Origin: Pseudomonadota bacterium
GTDB lineage: Bacteria > Pseudomonadota > Alphaproteobacteria > Rhizobiales > Rhizobiaceae
DNA length: 13,325 nucleotides
Direction of reading: 5' to 3'
Assembly: GCA_023387715.1 (NCBI GenBank)
Contig: JAEWHQ010000302.1
Span: 1 to 13,325 of the forward strand
Part shown: one piece after another, positions 1-6,405 of the stretch
Layout of the letters: every line of letters begins with the position of its first letter
Numbering within the stretch: the first letter of the stretch is position 1
Position numbers and translations under genes: made by a program
Notes under the pieces: model-generated
Database searches by the model: none
Told to the model about the DNA's origin: nothing
Seen by the model: the letters and a program-made list of their open reading frames with translations, nothing else

Positions 1-207
1 GCATCTGACCAGATATTTGTCACCACTGAGGCCATGAAAATTGCCGGTCAGAATGATGAGCCGCTGATGGTGACCTATGCCACCGGCATGCTGACAGGCG
101 AAGAAAATTTTGCCAATCCGCCACGCCAATATCGCCACCAGCCGCGCTCTTATTGCGAATGGGGCTCTTATACCAGCGTGCCGGAATTTGCCGGAGATAA
201 TGTGTAA
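1..207 (+). CDS. C-terminal end of an unrecognised protein, cut by the window edge
   Basis: Frame 1 is open from the first base to a TAA at 205-207 and gives 68 residues. They are hydrophilic, with no membrane segment, and contain a stretch rich in Pro, Arg, Tyr and Trp (about residues 42-60). I do not recognise the family. It lies 66 bases before the ring-cleavage dioxygenase on the same strand, so it probably belongs to the same catabolic operon and may act upstream of ring cleavage, but that is inference from position only. The same frame continues past the TAA for 16 sense codons to a TGA at 256-258, and this extension reads like protein (it contains VVGWAREQPNFNFA). The TAA could therefore be a recent nonsense change, a C-to-T in a CAA codon. 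Confidence 0.6.
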   Translation, partial: ASDQIFVTTEAMKIAGQNDEPLMVTYATGMLTGEENFANPPRQYRHQPRSYCEWGSYTSVPEFAGDNV

Positions 208-273
208 GCCCGCGTTGTGGGTTGGGCGCGTGAACAGCCAAATTTCAATTTTGCCTGATAAAAGGAGGCACAC

Positions 274-1140
274 ATGATTGAGTTGAGTGACGTCGTTTAT
301 TGCCGGGTTGGCACTCAGGATCTCGAAAGTGCTGAGGCTTTTGCAACAACTATTCTGGGACTTGAAGTGGCAGAGCGCACCAAAGGTGCGATCCATTTCA
401 AATCAGATAGTCGCGACCATACGCTGTGTTATTTCGAAGGTAATCCGGAAGATCATGTGACATCTTTCGAGCTGAAATCGTCTGCCGAATTACAAACAGC
501 AGCGGCTACTTTGGATGCGCTCGGGCATAATGTGCAATATGGCACCCCCGCCGAATGCGAGATACGTCATGTGCGCGAATTTATTCGCTTTAATGACCCG
601 ACCGGCAATGTGATCGAGTTCATCGTCCGTCCCAGCATATCAGGGGTTGAATATCACGGCACCCGTGATGCCGGTATCACCGGTTTCAGCCATGTCGGTT
701 TCTATTCCACCGATGTGGAGCGGGATGAAAAATTCTGGACAACGGTTTGTAATGCACGCGTTTCCGATCGTATCGGTGATGCACCATTGATGCGCATCGG
801 TGCGATCCATCATACGATCGCACTATTTCCGGGCAATAAAGCGGGCATTCAGCACATCAATCATCAGGTGGAATCCACCCATGATATCCAGCGCTCCAGC
901 AATTTGCTGCGCGATAAACAAGTACCGATTACCTTTGGTCCGGGGCGTCACCCGACATCTTCAGCACAGTTTCTCTATTTCCGTGGCCCCGATGGTATGA
1001 CCTATGAATATTCCACCGGCGTGTGCGAAATTCATGATGAACCATTGTGGCGTGATCGTCAGTTTGCCTTTGAGCCGAAAGGTTTCTGCCTTTGGGGTGC
1101 AAGCCCTAAAATTGCAGCCTTCTCGGAAGGGGATGACTAA
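274..1140 (+). CDS. Two-domain extradiol ring-cleavage dioxygenase (VOC superfamily, type I)
   Basis: The 288-residue length and two repeated VOC modules (about 5-120 and 134-250) match the type I extradiol dioxygenases, such as BphC- and XylE-like enzymes, which use Fe(II) or Mn(II) and O2 to cleave a catechol next to its hydroxyls. The expected metal triad is present in the C-terminal module: H140 in SHVGF, H194 in QHINHQV, and E245 in TYEYSTG. The N-terminal module ends in DPTGNVIEF, typical of a VOC repeat without metal. A strong Shine-Dalgarno AGGAGG at 263-268 sits 5 bases from the ATG and fixes the start. The following genes encode a semialdehyde dehydrogenase, hydratase and aldolase, so this is probably the meta-cleavage step. 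The substrate cannot be read from the sequence. A homoprotocatechuate- or catechol-like compound is plausible. Confidence 0.87.
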   Translation: MIELSDVVYCRVGTQDLESAEAFATTILGLEVAERTKGAIHFKSDSRDHTLCYFEGNPEDHVTSFELKSSAELQTAAATLDALGHNVQYGTPAECEIRHVREFIRFNDPTGNVIEFIVRPSISGVEYHGTRDAGITGFSHVGFYSTDVERDEKFWTTVCNARVSDRIGDAPLMRIGAIHHTIALFPGNKAGIQHINHQVESTHDIQRSSNLLRDKQVPITFGPGRHPTSSAQFLYFRGPDGMTYEYSTGVCEIHDEPLWRDRQFAFEPKGFCLWGASPKIAAFSEGDD

Positions 1141-1142
1141 GC

Positions 1143-1820
1143 ATGTCTGTGAATATCAATGAAGCCTCTGTGACGGTCAGAAAAGCCGCCCGTGCCTTGG
1201 GGCGCAGTGGCTTGGTGCATGCCTACGGGCATTGCTCCATGCGCCTTGATGCTGGCACTTTTCTGGTTTGTCCGGCTTCACCGCCTGGTTTGGTTGGTGT
1301 GGGCGAAGAGTGCACCGTGCTGCAAGTACATGAACCTTTGCCGGAAAATGTACTGGGCGAGGTGCGCCTGCATCAGCAAATTTACCAAAACCGTGCCGAT
1401 GTAAACGGCGTGGTGCGCTTTATGAGCCCCAAAATGATGTCGCTGGCTGCGATGGGTTTGAGCCCTAAGCCACGTCATGGTTTTGGCTCTTATTTCGCGC
1501 CAAGCGTTCCGCTTTGGGATGATCCGCAGCTTATCCGTGATGATGAGCGGGCACAAAAAGTCATCCGTCTGATGGGCGAGGCCAAGGCTGTGCTGATGCG
1601 CGGCAATGGTGCCGTTGTTGCTGGACAATCGCTGGAAGAGGCGGTGGTGCTGGCTTGGTATCTGGAAGACAGCTGCCGCGTGGAACTCGATGTTCTGGCC
1701 AGCGGCATGGCGCAACATGCACCCGTTTTAAGCAATGAAGAAGCTGCACAACGTGCGACCAAAGCAGGTCGCATCTTTGAAAGAATGTGGCAGTTTTTAA
1801 CGAATGATGATGAAGAGTGA
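1143..1820 (+). CDS. Class II aldolase/adducin-fold protein lacking the usual metal-binding histidines
   Basis: This 225-residue protein has the overall pattern of the class II aldolase/adducin family (FucA, AraD and related decarboxylases): an N-terminal GHCSMR segment (29-34), the conserved LGEVRLHQQIY helix (71-81) with acidic E73, the RADVNGVV strand (84-91), and the GAVVAGQSLEEAV turn (156-168). The zinc ligands of the family are replaced. The usual H-x-H after the VV strand reads R92-F93-M94, and the usual RGHG reads R153-G154-N155-G156. It is therefore unlikely to work as a normal zinc aldolase. It could be a metal-free decarboxylase or isomerase, bind another metal, or be non-catalytic. 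It starts 2 bases after the dioxygenase stop, with GGAAGGGG upstream, and its stop overlaps the next gene, so tight co-translation with the ring-cleavage pathway is likely. Confidence 0.82.
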   Translation: MSVNINEASVTVRKAARALGRSGLVHAYGHCSMRLDAGTFLVCPASPPGLVGVGEECTVLQVHEPLPENVLGEVRLHQQIYQNRADVNGVVRFMSPKMMSLAAMGLSPKPRHGFGSYFAPSVPLWDDPQLIRDDERAQKVIRLMGEAKAVLMRGNGAVVAGQSLEEAVVLAWYLEDSCRVELDVLASGMAQHAPVLSNEEAAQRATKAGRIFERMWQFLTNDDEE

Positions 1821-3319
1821 ACCGGACGATGACTTCAAATAAATCAACTGGCGCAGGCGCTGCCGGTACTGAAATTCTCAACTTTATCGGCGGCGAATAT
1901 CGTAAAGGTGGCGGCCGCTTGTTTGAAAATTATTATCCGGCAACCGGTCAGGTGCATGCCCATGTGCATGAAGCAAGCCGTGAGGATGTTGATCTGGCAG
2001 TTGGTGCTGCCAAGCAGGCACTCAAAGGCCCTTGGGGACGTATGAGCGTTGCTGAACGTCTGTCGATTTTGCGCAAAGTGGCTGATGGTATTCAGGCGCG
2101 TTTTGATGAGTTCTTGCGTGCCGAAATCATGGATACCGGCAAACCGCGCTCTATCGCCAGCCATATCGACATTCCGCGCGGTGGTGCAAACTTCAACGTG
2201 TTTGCCGATCAGATTGCATCTTTAAGCACTGAAGCATTCCAGTCGGCAACGCCGGATGGTGCAGGCGCTATCAACTATGCCATTCGCGTTCCGCGTGGCG
2301 TGATTGCGGTCATCTGTCCGTGGAACCTGCCGCTTCTGTTGATGACATGGAAAGTGGCGCCAGCTATGGCTGCCGGCAACACGGTTGTGGTTAAGCCATC
2401 GGAAGAAACACCTGCAACAGCGGCTCTTTTGGGCGAGGTTATGAATGCTGCCGGTGTTCCGGCTGGTGTTTATAACGTCGTGCATGGTTTTGGCGCTGAT
2501 TCCGCCGGTGAGTTTTTGACCTCGCATCCGGATGTTGACGGCATCACCTTTACCGGTGAAACCTCAACCGGTGAGGCAATCATGCGTGCGGCCTCCAATG
2601 GTGTACGTCCTGTTTCGCTTGAACTGGGTGGCAAAAATGCCGGTATCATTTTCAATGATGCTGATCTTGCCAAGGCGATTGAAGGCACAGGTCGTTCCTG
2701 CTTTGCTAATACCGGTCAGGTTTGCCTTGCAACCGAGCGTCTTTATGTTCAGCGCGGCATTTTTGAAGAATTCTGTGCCAAGCTGACTGCGCAGGCCAAA
2801 TCCTACCGTTTTGGTGATCCGTTTAATCCGGAAGTGACCATGGGGCCGTTGGTCAGCGACATTCACCGCCAGAAAGTGCTGGGCTTTTATGAAAAAGCCA
2901 AAGCAGAAGGTGCAACCATTCTTTGTGGCGGCGGCACACCGGATGTGGCTGGTTTTGAAAATGGTTATTTTGTTGAGCCAACCCTTTGGACCGGCCTGCC
3001 ACAGACATCGGAAATCGTTACCAATGAAATTTTTGGTCCTTGCGCGCATATTAGCGTGTTTGATGATGAAGAAGAAGTTGTCGGCCTTGCCAATAACAGC
3101 CCTTACGGTTTGGCAACCGCAGTCTGGACAGAAAACCTAAGCCGTGCGCACCGCGTTGCTTCACAGATTGATGTGGGCATTGCATGGGTAAACAGCTGGT
3201 TCCTGCGTGATCTGCGCACCCCGTTTGGTGGCTCGAAAAAGTCCGGTATCGGTCGTGAAGGCGGCAATCACTCATTCGAATTTTACACAGAGCTTCGCAA
3301 CATCTGCATCAAGCTTTAA
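1817..3319 (+). CDS. Aldehyde dehydrogenase, 2-hydroxymuconate-semialdehyde type
   Basis: A full-length NAD(P)-dependent aldehyde dehydrogenase of 500 residues. Visible motifs are PWN (168-170), KPSE (193-196), the cofactor-loop FTGETSTG (245-252), the general base E269 in LELGG, and the catalytic C303 in NTGQVC. The C-terminus, with WFLRDLRTPFGGSKKSGIG and a closing FYTELRNICIKL, resembles the 2-hydroxymuconate/2-aminomuconate semialdehyde dehydrogenases (XylG, DmpC, AmnC; human ALDH8A1) more than generic enzymes. HpaE, which oxidises the carboxymethyl analogue, is the main alternative. It would oxidise the aldehyde produced by ring cleavage to a muconate-type acid. The longest reading starts at a GTG whose bases overlap the preceding TGA (GTGA). 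An ATG at 1829, four codons later, is also possible, and neither has a strong Shine-Dalgarno. Confidence 0.9.
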   Translation: MNRTMTSNKSTGAGAAGTEILNFIGGEYRKGGGRLFENYYPATGQVHAHVHEASREDVDLAVGAAKQALKGPWGRMSVAERLSILRKVADGIQARFDEFLRAEIMDTGKPRSIASHIDIPRGGANFNVFADQIASLSTEAFQSATPDGAGAINYAIRVPRGVIAVICPWNLPLLLMTWKVAPAMAAGNTVVVKPSEETPATAALLGEVMNAAGVPAGVYNVVHGFGADSAGEFLTSHPDVDGITFTGETSTGEAIMRAASNGVRPVSLELGGKNAGIIFNDADLAKAIEGTGRSCFANTGQVCLATERLYVQRGIFEEFCAKLTAQAKSYRFGDPFNPEVTMGPLVSDIHRQKVLGFYEKAKAEGATILCGGGTPDVAGFENGYFVEPTLWTGLPQTSEIVTNEIFGPCAHISVFDDEEEVVGLANNSPYGLATAVWTENLSRAHRVASQIDVGIAWVNSWFLRDLRTPFGGSKKSGIGREGGNHSFEFYTELRNICIKL

Positions 3320-3344
3320 TCGCATAATCAGGAAGTAGAATACT

Positions 3345-4127
3345 ATGTTGAACGATCAGGAACGCTCGCTTGCCATTGAAGCTTTGCTGGAAGCCCATCG
3401 CAGCAAAAAGCCGTGCACACAATTATCAACCCAGTGGCCGCATATCACCATTGATGATGCTTATGCGATCTCCCATGCGGTTGCGCAAAAGCGCATGGCG
3501 GGCGGCGCACGCATTGTCGGCCATAAAATTGGCCTGACATCAAAAGCGATGCAGGCTTCTTCTCAGATTGATGAGCCGGATTACGGTCATATCTTTGATG
3601 ATATGCTGCTCAATGATGGTGCTAAAGTCCGTCATGCTGATTTCTGTGTTCCGCGTGTTGAGCCGGAACTGACCTTTGTGCTGAAAGAGCCACTCAAAGG
3701 CCCGAATATCGGTCTGGTTGATGTGCTGCGCGCTACAGAATATGTCATTCCTTCCATCGAAATCATTGATGCGCGTGTGCAGAACCCACGTAAAATCTTT
3801 GATACTGTTGCCGATAATGGCGCAGCTGCTGGTCTGGTACTCGGTGGTCGTCCGGTGCGTCCTGAAGAGATTGATCTGCGTTGGGCAGGTGCCGTTTTCT
3901 ATCGCAACTCCGAGATTGAAGAAACAGGTCTTGCTGCCGGCGTGCTTGGTCATCCGGCCATGGCGATTGCATGGCTTGCCAATAAGCTTGCGCCATTTGG
4001 CGTGACATTGGAGCCTGGTCACCTGCTGCTTTCCGGTTCGTTCACGCGTCCGGTCTGGGCTGATAAGGGCGATACACTGCATGCAGATTTTGGCCCACTC
4101 GGCAGCGTTGCCGTACAGTTTGTTTAA
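3345..4127 (+). CDS. hpaH: 2-oxo-hept-4-ene-1,7-dioate hydratase (HpaH/HpcG family)
   Basis: The 260-residue protein follows HpaH/HpcG of the homoprotocatechuate pathway along its length, with signature segments GHKIGLTSKAMQ (59-70), IDEPDYG (75-81), TEYVIPSIEIIDAR (131-144), and LAGVLGHP- and LLSGSFTRP-like stretches near the C-terminus. The three acidic metal ligands known in HpcG are visible as E106 and E108 in RVEPEL and E139 in SIEIID, with K61 near the active site. The family adds water to a 2-oxo-alkenoate using Mg2+ or Mn2+. Related members (XylI, HpaG-like) decarboxylate, and one enzyme could serve here where a separate decarboxylase is missing. AGGAAG at 3330-3335 precedes the ATG, and the gene lies 25 bases after the dehydrogenase. 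Confidence 0.9.
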   Translation: MLNDQERSLAIEALLEAHRSKKPCTQLSTQWPHITIDDAYAISHAVAQKRMAGGARIVGHKIGLTSKAMQASSQIDEPDYGHIFDDMLLNDGAKVRHADFCVPRVEPELTFVLKEPLKGPNIGLVDVLRATEYVIPSIEIIDARVQNPRKIFDTVADNGAAAGLVLGGRPVRPEEIDLRWAGAVFYRNSEIEETGLAAGVLGHPAMAIAWLANKLAPFGVTLEPGHLLLSGSFTRPVWADKGDTLHADFGPLGSVAVQFV

Positions 4128-4138
4128 TAGGTCTGATC

Positions 4139-4906
4139 ATGGATGTGAAAACAAACCCGTTTAAGGTAGCCATGCGCTCACGCACCAAGCAAATTGGTGT
4201 GTGGAGCATGAGCGCCAGCCCTGTAGCGGTGGAAATTATTGGCAATAGCGGCTTTGATTGGGTCTGCCTTGATGCAGAACATTCACCGGTTGATATTTCC
4301 AATCTCGTGACACTCTTGCATGCAGGCTCTGCTGGCAAGGCGCATCCAGTGGTGCGCCCGGCATGGAATGATCCTGTGCTGCTCAAGCGCGTGCTGGATG
4401 TGGGGGCGCAGACGGTATTGGTGCCTTTTGTACAAAATGCAGAAGAAGCACGTCAGGCCGTTGCGGCTTGCCGCTATCCGCCCGAAGGTATCCGTGGTGT
4501 GTCGGGAAGCTCGCGTGCATCGGCTTATGGCCAGATGAACGGTTATCTGAAAAAAGCCAATGACGAGATCTGTGTACTGGTGCAGCTTGAAACCGGCTGC
4601 GCTTTGCAAAATCTGGAAGAGATTGCGCAGGTTGAAGGTGTGGATGGGGTCTTTATTGGCCCGTCAGATCTTGCCGCATCGCTTGGTCATTTGGGTAATC
4701 CCGGCCATCCGGATGTGCAGAATGCCATTCAGGAAGCCATCGAAAAGCTCAACAAGCTTGGCAAGGCCGGTGGTATTTTAACCACAGATATTGCGACGGC
4801 ACGTAAATATCTCGAATGGGGCTTTACCTTCGTGGCTTCGGCGCTGGATATCCAGTTGCTGATGGGGGGCTTAAAAAATGCCCTGCATGAAGTGACAAAA
4901 GACTAA
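4139..4906 (+). CDS. hpaI: HpcH/HpaI-type class II pyruvate aldolase
   Basis: A 255-residue TIM-barrel aldolase matching HpaI (4-hydroxy-2-oxo-heptane-1,7-dioate aldolase), which splits the hydrated acid into pyruvate and succinate semialdehyde with a divalent metal. Conserved features are H48 in DAEHSP, R73 in VVRPAWND, E151 in VQLETG and D177 in IGPSDLAA, which cover the catalytic base, substrate arginine and two metal ligands. GVDGVFIGPSDL and YPPEGIRGVSG are also family signatures. Related 4-hydroxy-2-oxo-acid aldolases (GarL, RhmA) share this fold, but the neighbouring hpaH supports a ring-degradation role. It is the last gene of the operon, 11 bases after hpaH and followed within 6 bases by an intrinsic terminator. 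Only a weak TAGG-type ribosome site precedes it, so coupling to hpaH translation is likely. Confidence 0.92.
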   Translation: MDVKTNPFKVAMRSRTKQIGVWSMSASPVAVEIIGNSGFDWVCLDAEHSPVDISNLVTLLHAGSAGKAHPVVRPAWNDPVLLKRVLDVGAQTVLVPFVQNAEEARQAVAACRYPPEGIRGVSGSSRASAYGQMNGYLKKANDEICVLVQLETGCALQNLEEIAQVEGVDGVFIGPSDLAASLGHLGNPGHPDVQNAIQEAIEKLNKLGKAGGILTTDIATARKYLEWGFTFVASALDIQLLMGGLKNALHEVTKD

Positions 4907-4911
4907 AATAT

Positions 4912-4946
4912 AAAAACCGGCTTCTATAATCAGAAGCCGGTTTTTT
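4912..4946 (+). terminator. Strong rho-independent terminator of the catabolic operon
   Basis: A perfect 14-bp stem (4912-4925 with 4932-4945) containing ACCGGCTTCT/AGAAGCCGGT encloses a 6-base loop. The 3' arm runs into a six-base T tract at 4941-4946. It begins 5 bases after the hpaI stop, so it should end the ring-degradation transcript. The A-run on the 5' side would also let it act on the other strand. Confidence 0.93.
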
Positions 4947-4975
4947 AATATGCGGAATTTCTGCGCACTGAGAAT

Positions 4976-5004
4976 TTGCAGGCGTCTAAATAAAAAAAGA
5001 TATT
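4976..5004 (+). promoter_or_regulatory. Possible sigma-70-type promoter for a short intergenic transcript
   Basis: TTGCAG (4976-4981) and GATATT (4999-5004) are separated by 17 bases, fair matches to -35 and -10 boxes. A start near 5011 would give a transcript of about 180 bases ending at the hairpin at 5157-5189. In this AT-rich DNA such boxes also arise by chance. Confidence 0.35.
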
Positions 5005-5016
5005 CATCATCATATT

Positions 5017-5130
5017 ATGAAAACCATCGACACTTCCGGATATTTGCCGAAGCTGGTTCAAATCTCATCGAAAGAGTTGTCTAATATTATAAACTAGCTT
5101 TCGGATATGATTGCTAATCTTGATGATTAA
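5017..5130 (+). pseudogene. Small ORF interrupted by one in-frame TAG
   Basis: ATG at 5017 opens 26 codons to a TAG at 5095-5097. The same frame then continues for 10 more sense codons to a TAA at 5128-5130. The two halves read as one short polar helix, SKELSNIIN followed by LSDMIANLDD, so the TAG could have replaced a CAG (Gln) codon. No Shine-Dalgarno is visible, and the ATG would sit within a few bases of the predicted RNA start. It could also be chance open frame inside a non-coding RNA. Confidence 0.2.
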
Positions 5131-5156
5131 GGACTAACTTAAAGCTTGAAATAACT

Positions 5157-5189
5157 AACCCGCCGGTGATAATCGGCGGGTTGTTTTTC
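5157..5189 (+). terminator. Rho-independent terminator between the small transcript and the minus-strand module
   Basis: A 9-bp perfect GC-rich stem AACCCGCCG/CGGCGGGTT (5157-5165 with 5174-5182), extended by one G-T pair, with a short AT-rich loop, is followed by GTTTTTCT. The U-rich tail is on the plus strand, so it acts mainly on rightward transcription. On the minus strand it may weakly end the gene that finishes at 5195. Confidence 0.8.
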
Positions 5190-5194
5190 TATAA

Positions 5195-5686
5195 TCATAA
5201 TTTATTAAACACCAAAGCTACGACTTGTAGTAACTCACTGAAAGAGCTTTTTACTGCATAAGCATATATAAATATCAAAAATAGACCTAATATCCCAAGG
5301 ATTACATTAATCATGATGCAAATAAATCTTGCATCATTTTTTACACGGATAGGGTGGTAATTTTCTTTCGATTTGTTTCTTTTGCGATAAATATATCGTG
5401 TATAAAAATGCTTATATGTTTTTGGCCAACCTAAGCCATACAGTTGCAATCCGCTTAATAAAGTTGAAATACCATAAAACAGCGCCAAACCACAAAACAC
5501 ACCATTAAGCAAAAACTTATACTTTAAATCGATGCTTAGCCCTTCAATTGAAATTAAATTACTATTGCTATCTGTAACCTTAAGAACAACTGATATTAAC
5601 GCAAAAAATAAAGCTTTTTGAGCTTGTTTTTCAAACTCAATTAAGGTTGCAGCTGCAAGCGCTGCATTGTTTTTAATTCTATACAT
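5195..5686 (-). CDS. Small integral membrane protein of unknown function
   Basis: The 163-residue protein is not recognised. It has two clear hydrophobic spans (about 57-80 and 121-144) and a shorter hydrophobic helix near 26-37. A very basic, Tyr-rich loop lies between the main spans (about 89-119: many Lys/Arg), presumably cytoplasmic. The N-terminal 20 residues form an amphipathic Ala-rich helix. It starts 11 bases after the stop of the upstream gene at 5698-6135, with no Shine-Dalgarno, so it is probably translated by coupling within a two-gene operon. It is markedly richer in A and T than the flanking operons, which suggests acquired DNA. A membrane partner for the small soluble protein encoded just before it is the simplest reading, with unknown purpose. 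Confidence 0.6.
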   Translation of the reverse strand: MYRIKNNAALAAATLIEFEKQAQKALFFALISVVLKVTDSNSNLISIEGLSIDLKYKFLLNGVFCGLALFYGISTLLSGLQLYGLGWPKTYKHFYTRYIYRKRNKSKENYHPIRVKNDARFICIMINVILGILGLFLIFIYAYAVKSSFSELLQVVALVFNKL

Positions 5687-5697
5687 TAAACAAACCG

Positions 5698-6135
5698 CTA
5701 CTTAGCTACCATCAACCTACAGGCTATATCTTCATTACCCCATCGGGTGGCAAATGTTTCATCAACTTCAAACCAGCTACCACTCATGCCTGCGCCGTGA
5801 TTAGCCCCCATGCAAGAACAGTTGCATTCATGTCCTTGCGCTTCCATACATTTACGAGCGCATTTCTCTTGCTCCCTATATGGCTGCATCACATACAATT
5901 TTTTATATTTATGTAGCGCATTGTTCACAAAGCTATTGAACCATGTTTTTGGAAGTTCCCAATGCTTTTTTTCGATAATCCAAGCGGGCTCTGATTTTCC
6001 AATGGTATTTAACCAAGCGCGATTATTCTTATTGAAGGGAAGGCGCACGCGAAGCTTATCACCTTTTTTATTCGTTCTTATCACCACAGGGATTAGTGGT
6101 TGGTTCCATACTTCTTTAAGCCGATCCGCATCCAT
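5698..6135 (-). CDS. Small Cys-rich protein with a HARP-like N-terminal segment
   Basis: This 145-residue protein has two visible parts. Residues about 28-82 follow the pattern of a HARP-type repeat (as in SMARCAL1 annealing helicases and some bacterial small proteins): a KLRVRLPFN strand, a short helix, then AWIIEKKHWELP, where an extended strand is followed by a helix. Residues 92-113 form a cluster, C92-x3-C96-x5-H102-x-C104-x-C106-x-C108-x4-H113, that could bind zinc. The resemblance is by eye and the function is unknown; nucleic-acid binding is a guess from both parts. A purine-rich GGTGGGGGA ends about 7 bases before the ATG, supporting the start. It is AT-rich relative to the flanks, heads a two-gene unit with the membrane protein, and lies just past the tRNA-Gln 3' end. 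Confidence 0.65.
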   Translation of the reverse strand: MDADRLKEVWNQPLIPVVIRTNKKGDKLRVRLPFNKNNRAWLNTIGKSEPAWIIEKKHWELPKTWFNSFVNNALHKYKKLYVMQPYREQEKCARKCMEAQGHECNCSCMGANHGAGMSGSWFEVDETFATRWGNEDIACRLMVAK

Positions 6136-6295
6136 TTCGATTCCCCCACCAATAAGATGAGGTATTGTGCGTGATTGGGAAAATAACTCAATCAGTATAA
6201 CGTCTCACATGCTCTCGTGTATCATCCACGAAACTGTAACACTTAGCATTTTCTAATAATAACTAAGTCGCTGATTTTATTGAGAAAAATGGATA
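6136..6295. other. AT-rich spacer between tRNA-Gln and the accessory module
   Basis: This spacer should carry the module promoter. A minus-strand TATACT (plus 6194-6199) is a possible -10, without a good -35. Immediately after the tRNA CCA the minus strand shows a five-base T run, which could end tRNA transcription. Weak inverted repeats are present (TCGTG/CACGA at 6215-6231; ACTTAG/CTAAGT at 6241-6268). No integrase fragment and no copy of the tRNA 3' end was seen. Confidence 0.4.
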
Positions 6296-6370
6296 TGGCT
6301 GGGGCGCCTGGATTCGAACCAGGGAATGCCGGTACCAAAAACCGGTGCCTTACCGCTTGGCTACGCCCCA
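6296..6370 (-). tRNA. tRNA-Gln (anticodon TTG), CCA encoded
   Basis: Read on the minus strand, TGGGGCG at the 5' end pairs with CGCCCCA in the acceptor stem, followed by a G discriminator and an encoded CCA (plus 6296-6298). The anticodon arm CCGGT-TTTTGGT-ACCGG places TTG at positions 34-36, giving glutamine (CAA, and CAG by wobble). The T arm shows GGTTCGAATCC with a CCTGG/CCAGG stem, and the D arm AGCCAAGCGGTAAGGC. All arms fold normally, so the gene should be functional. Confidence 0.97.
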
Positions 6371-6405
6371 ACAAAACGCAAATGAATTGCGATGCGGTTG
6401 GCGAA

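Larger units (their letters stand above)
5011..5189 (+). ncRNA. Candidate small RNA or tiny mRNA between two terminators
   Basis: A strong terminator at 5157-5189 points along the plus strand, but the preceding gene already ends at its own terminator at 4912-4946, so something must start in between. The promoter-like sequence at 4976-5004 fits, giving a predicted transcript of about 180 bases. It would contain a 26-codon ORF (5017-5097) near its 5' end. No known RNA family was recognised. The alternative is that the hairpin serves the converging minus-strand genes, although its minus-strand side lacks a good U tract. Confidence 0.35.

Noticed and set aside
1817..1829. Possible programmed frameshift joining the aldolase-fold gene to the dehydrogenase
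   Set aside because: The GTGA overlap is a common start/stop arrangement and no slippery sequence is seen; both proteins look complete on their own.
2564..3049. Long minus-strand open frame (161 codons) inside the aldehyde dehydrogenase gene
   Set aside because: It is fully antisense to a clear dehydrogenase, has no recognisable motif, and is explained by the codon bias of the real gene.
3540..4082. Minus-strand open frame of 180 codons inside hpaH
   Set aside because: It is a shadow of hpaH, whose metal ligands and family signatures are on the plus strand.
5810..6160. Plus-strand open frame of 116 codons opposite the Cys-rich protein
   Set aside because: The minus-strand frame has a ribosome site and a coherent Cys/His cluster; the plus frame reads as low-complexity shadow.
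6215..6231. Hairpin TCGTG/CACGA as a terminator
   Set aside because: The stem is only 5 bp, with no T tract on either strand.
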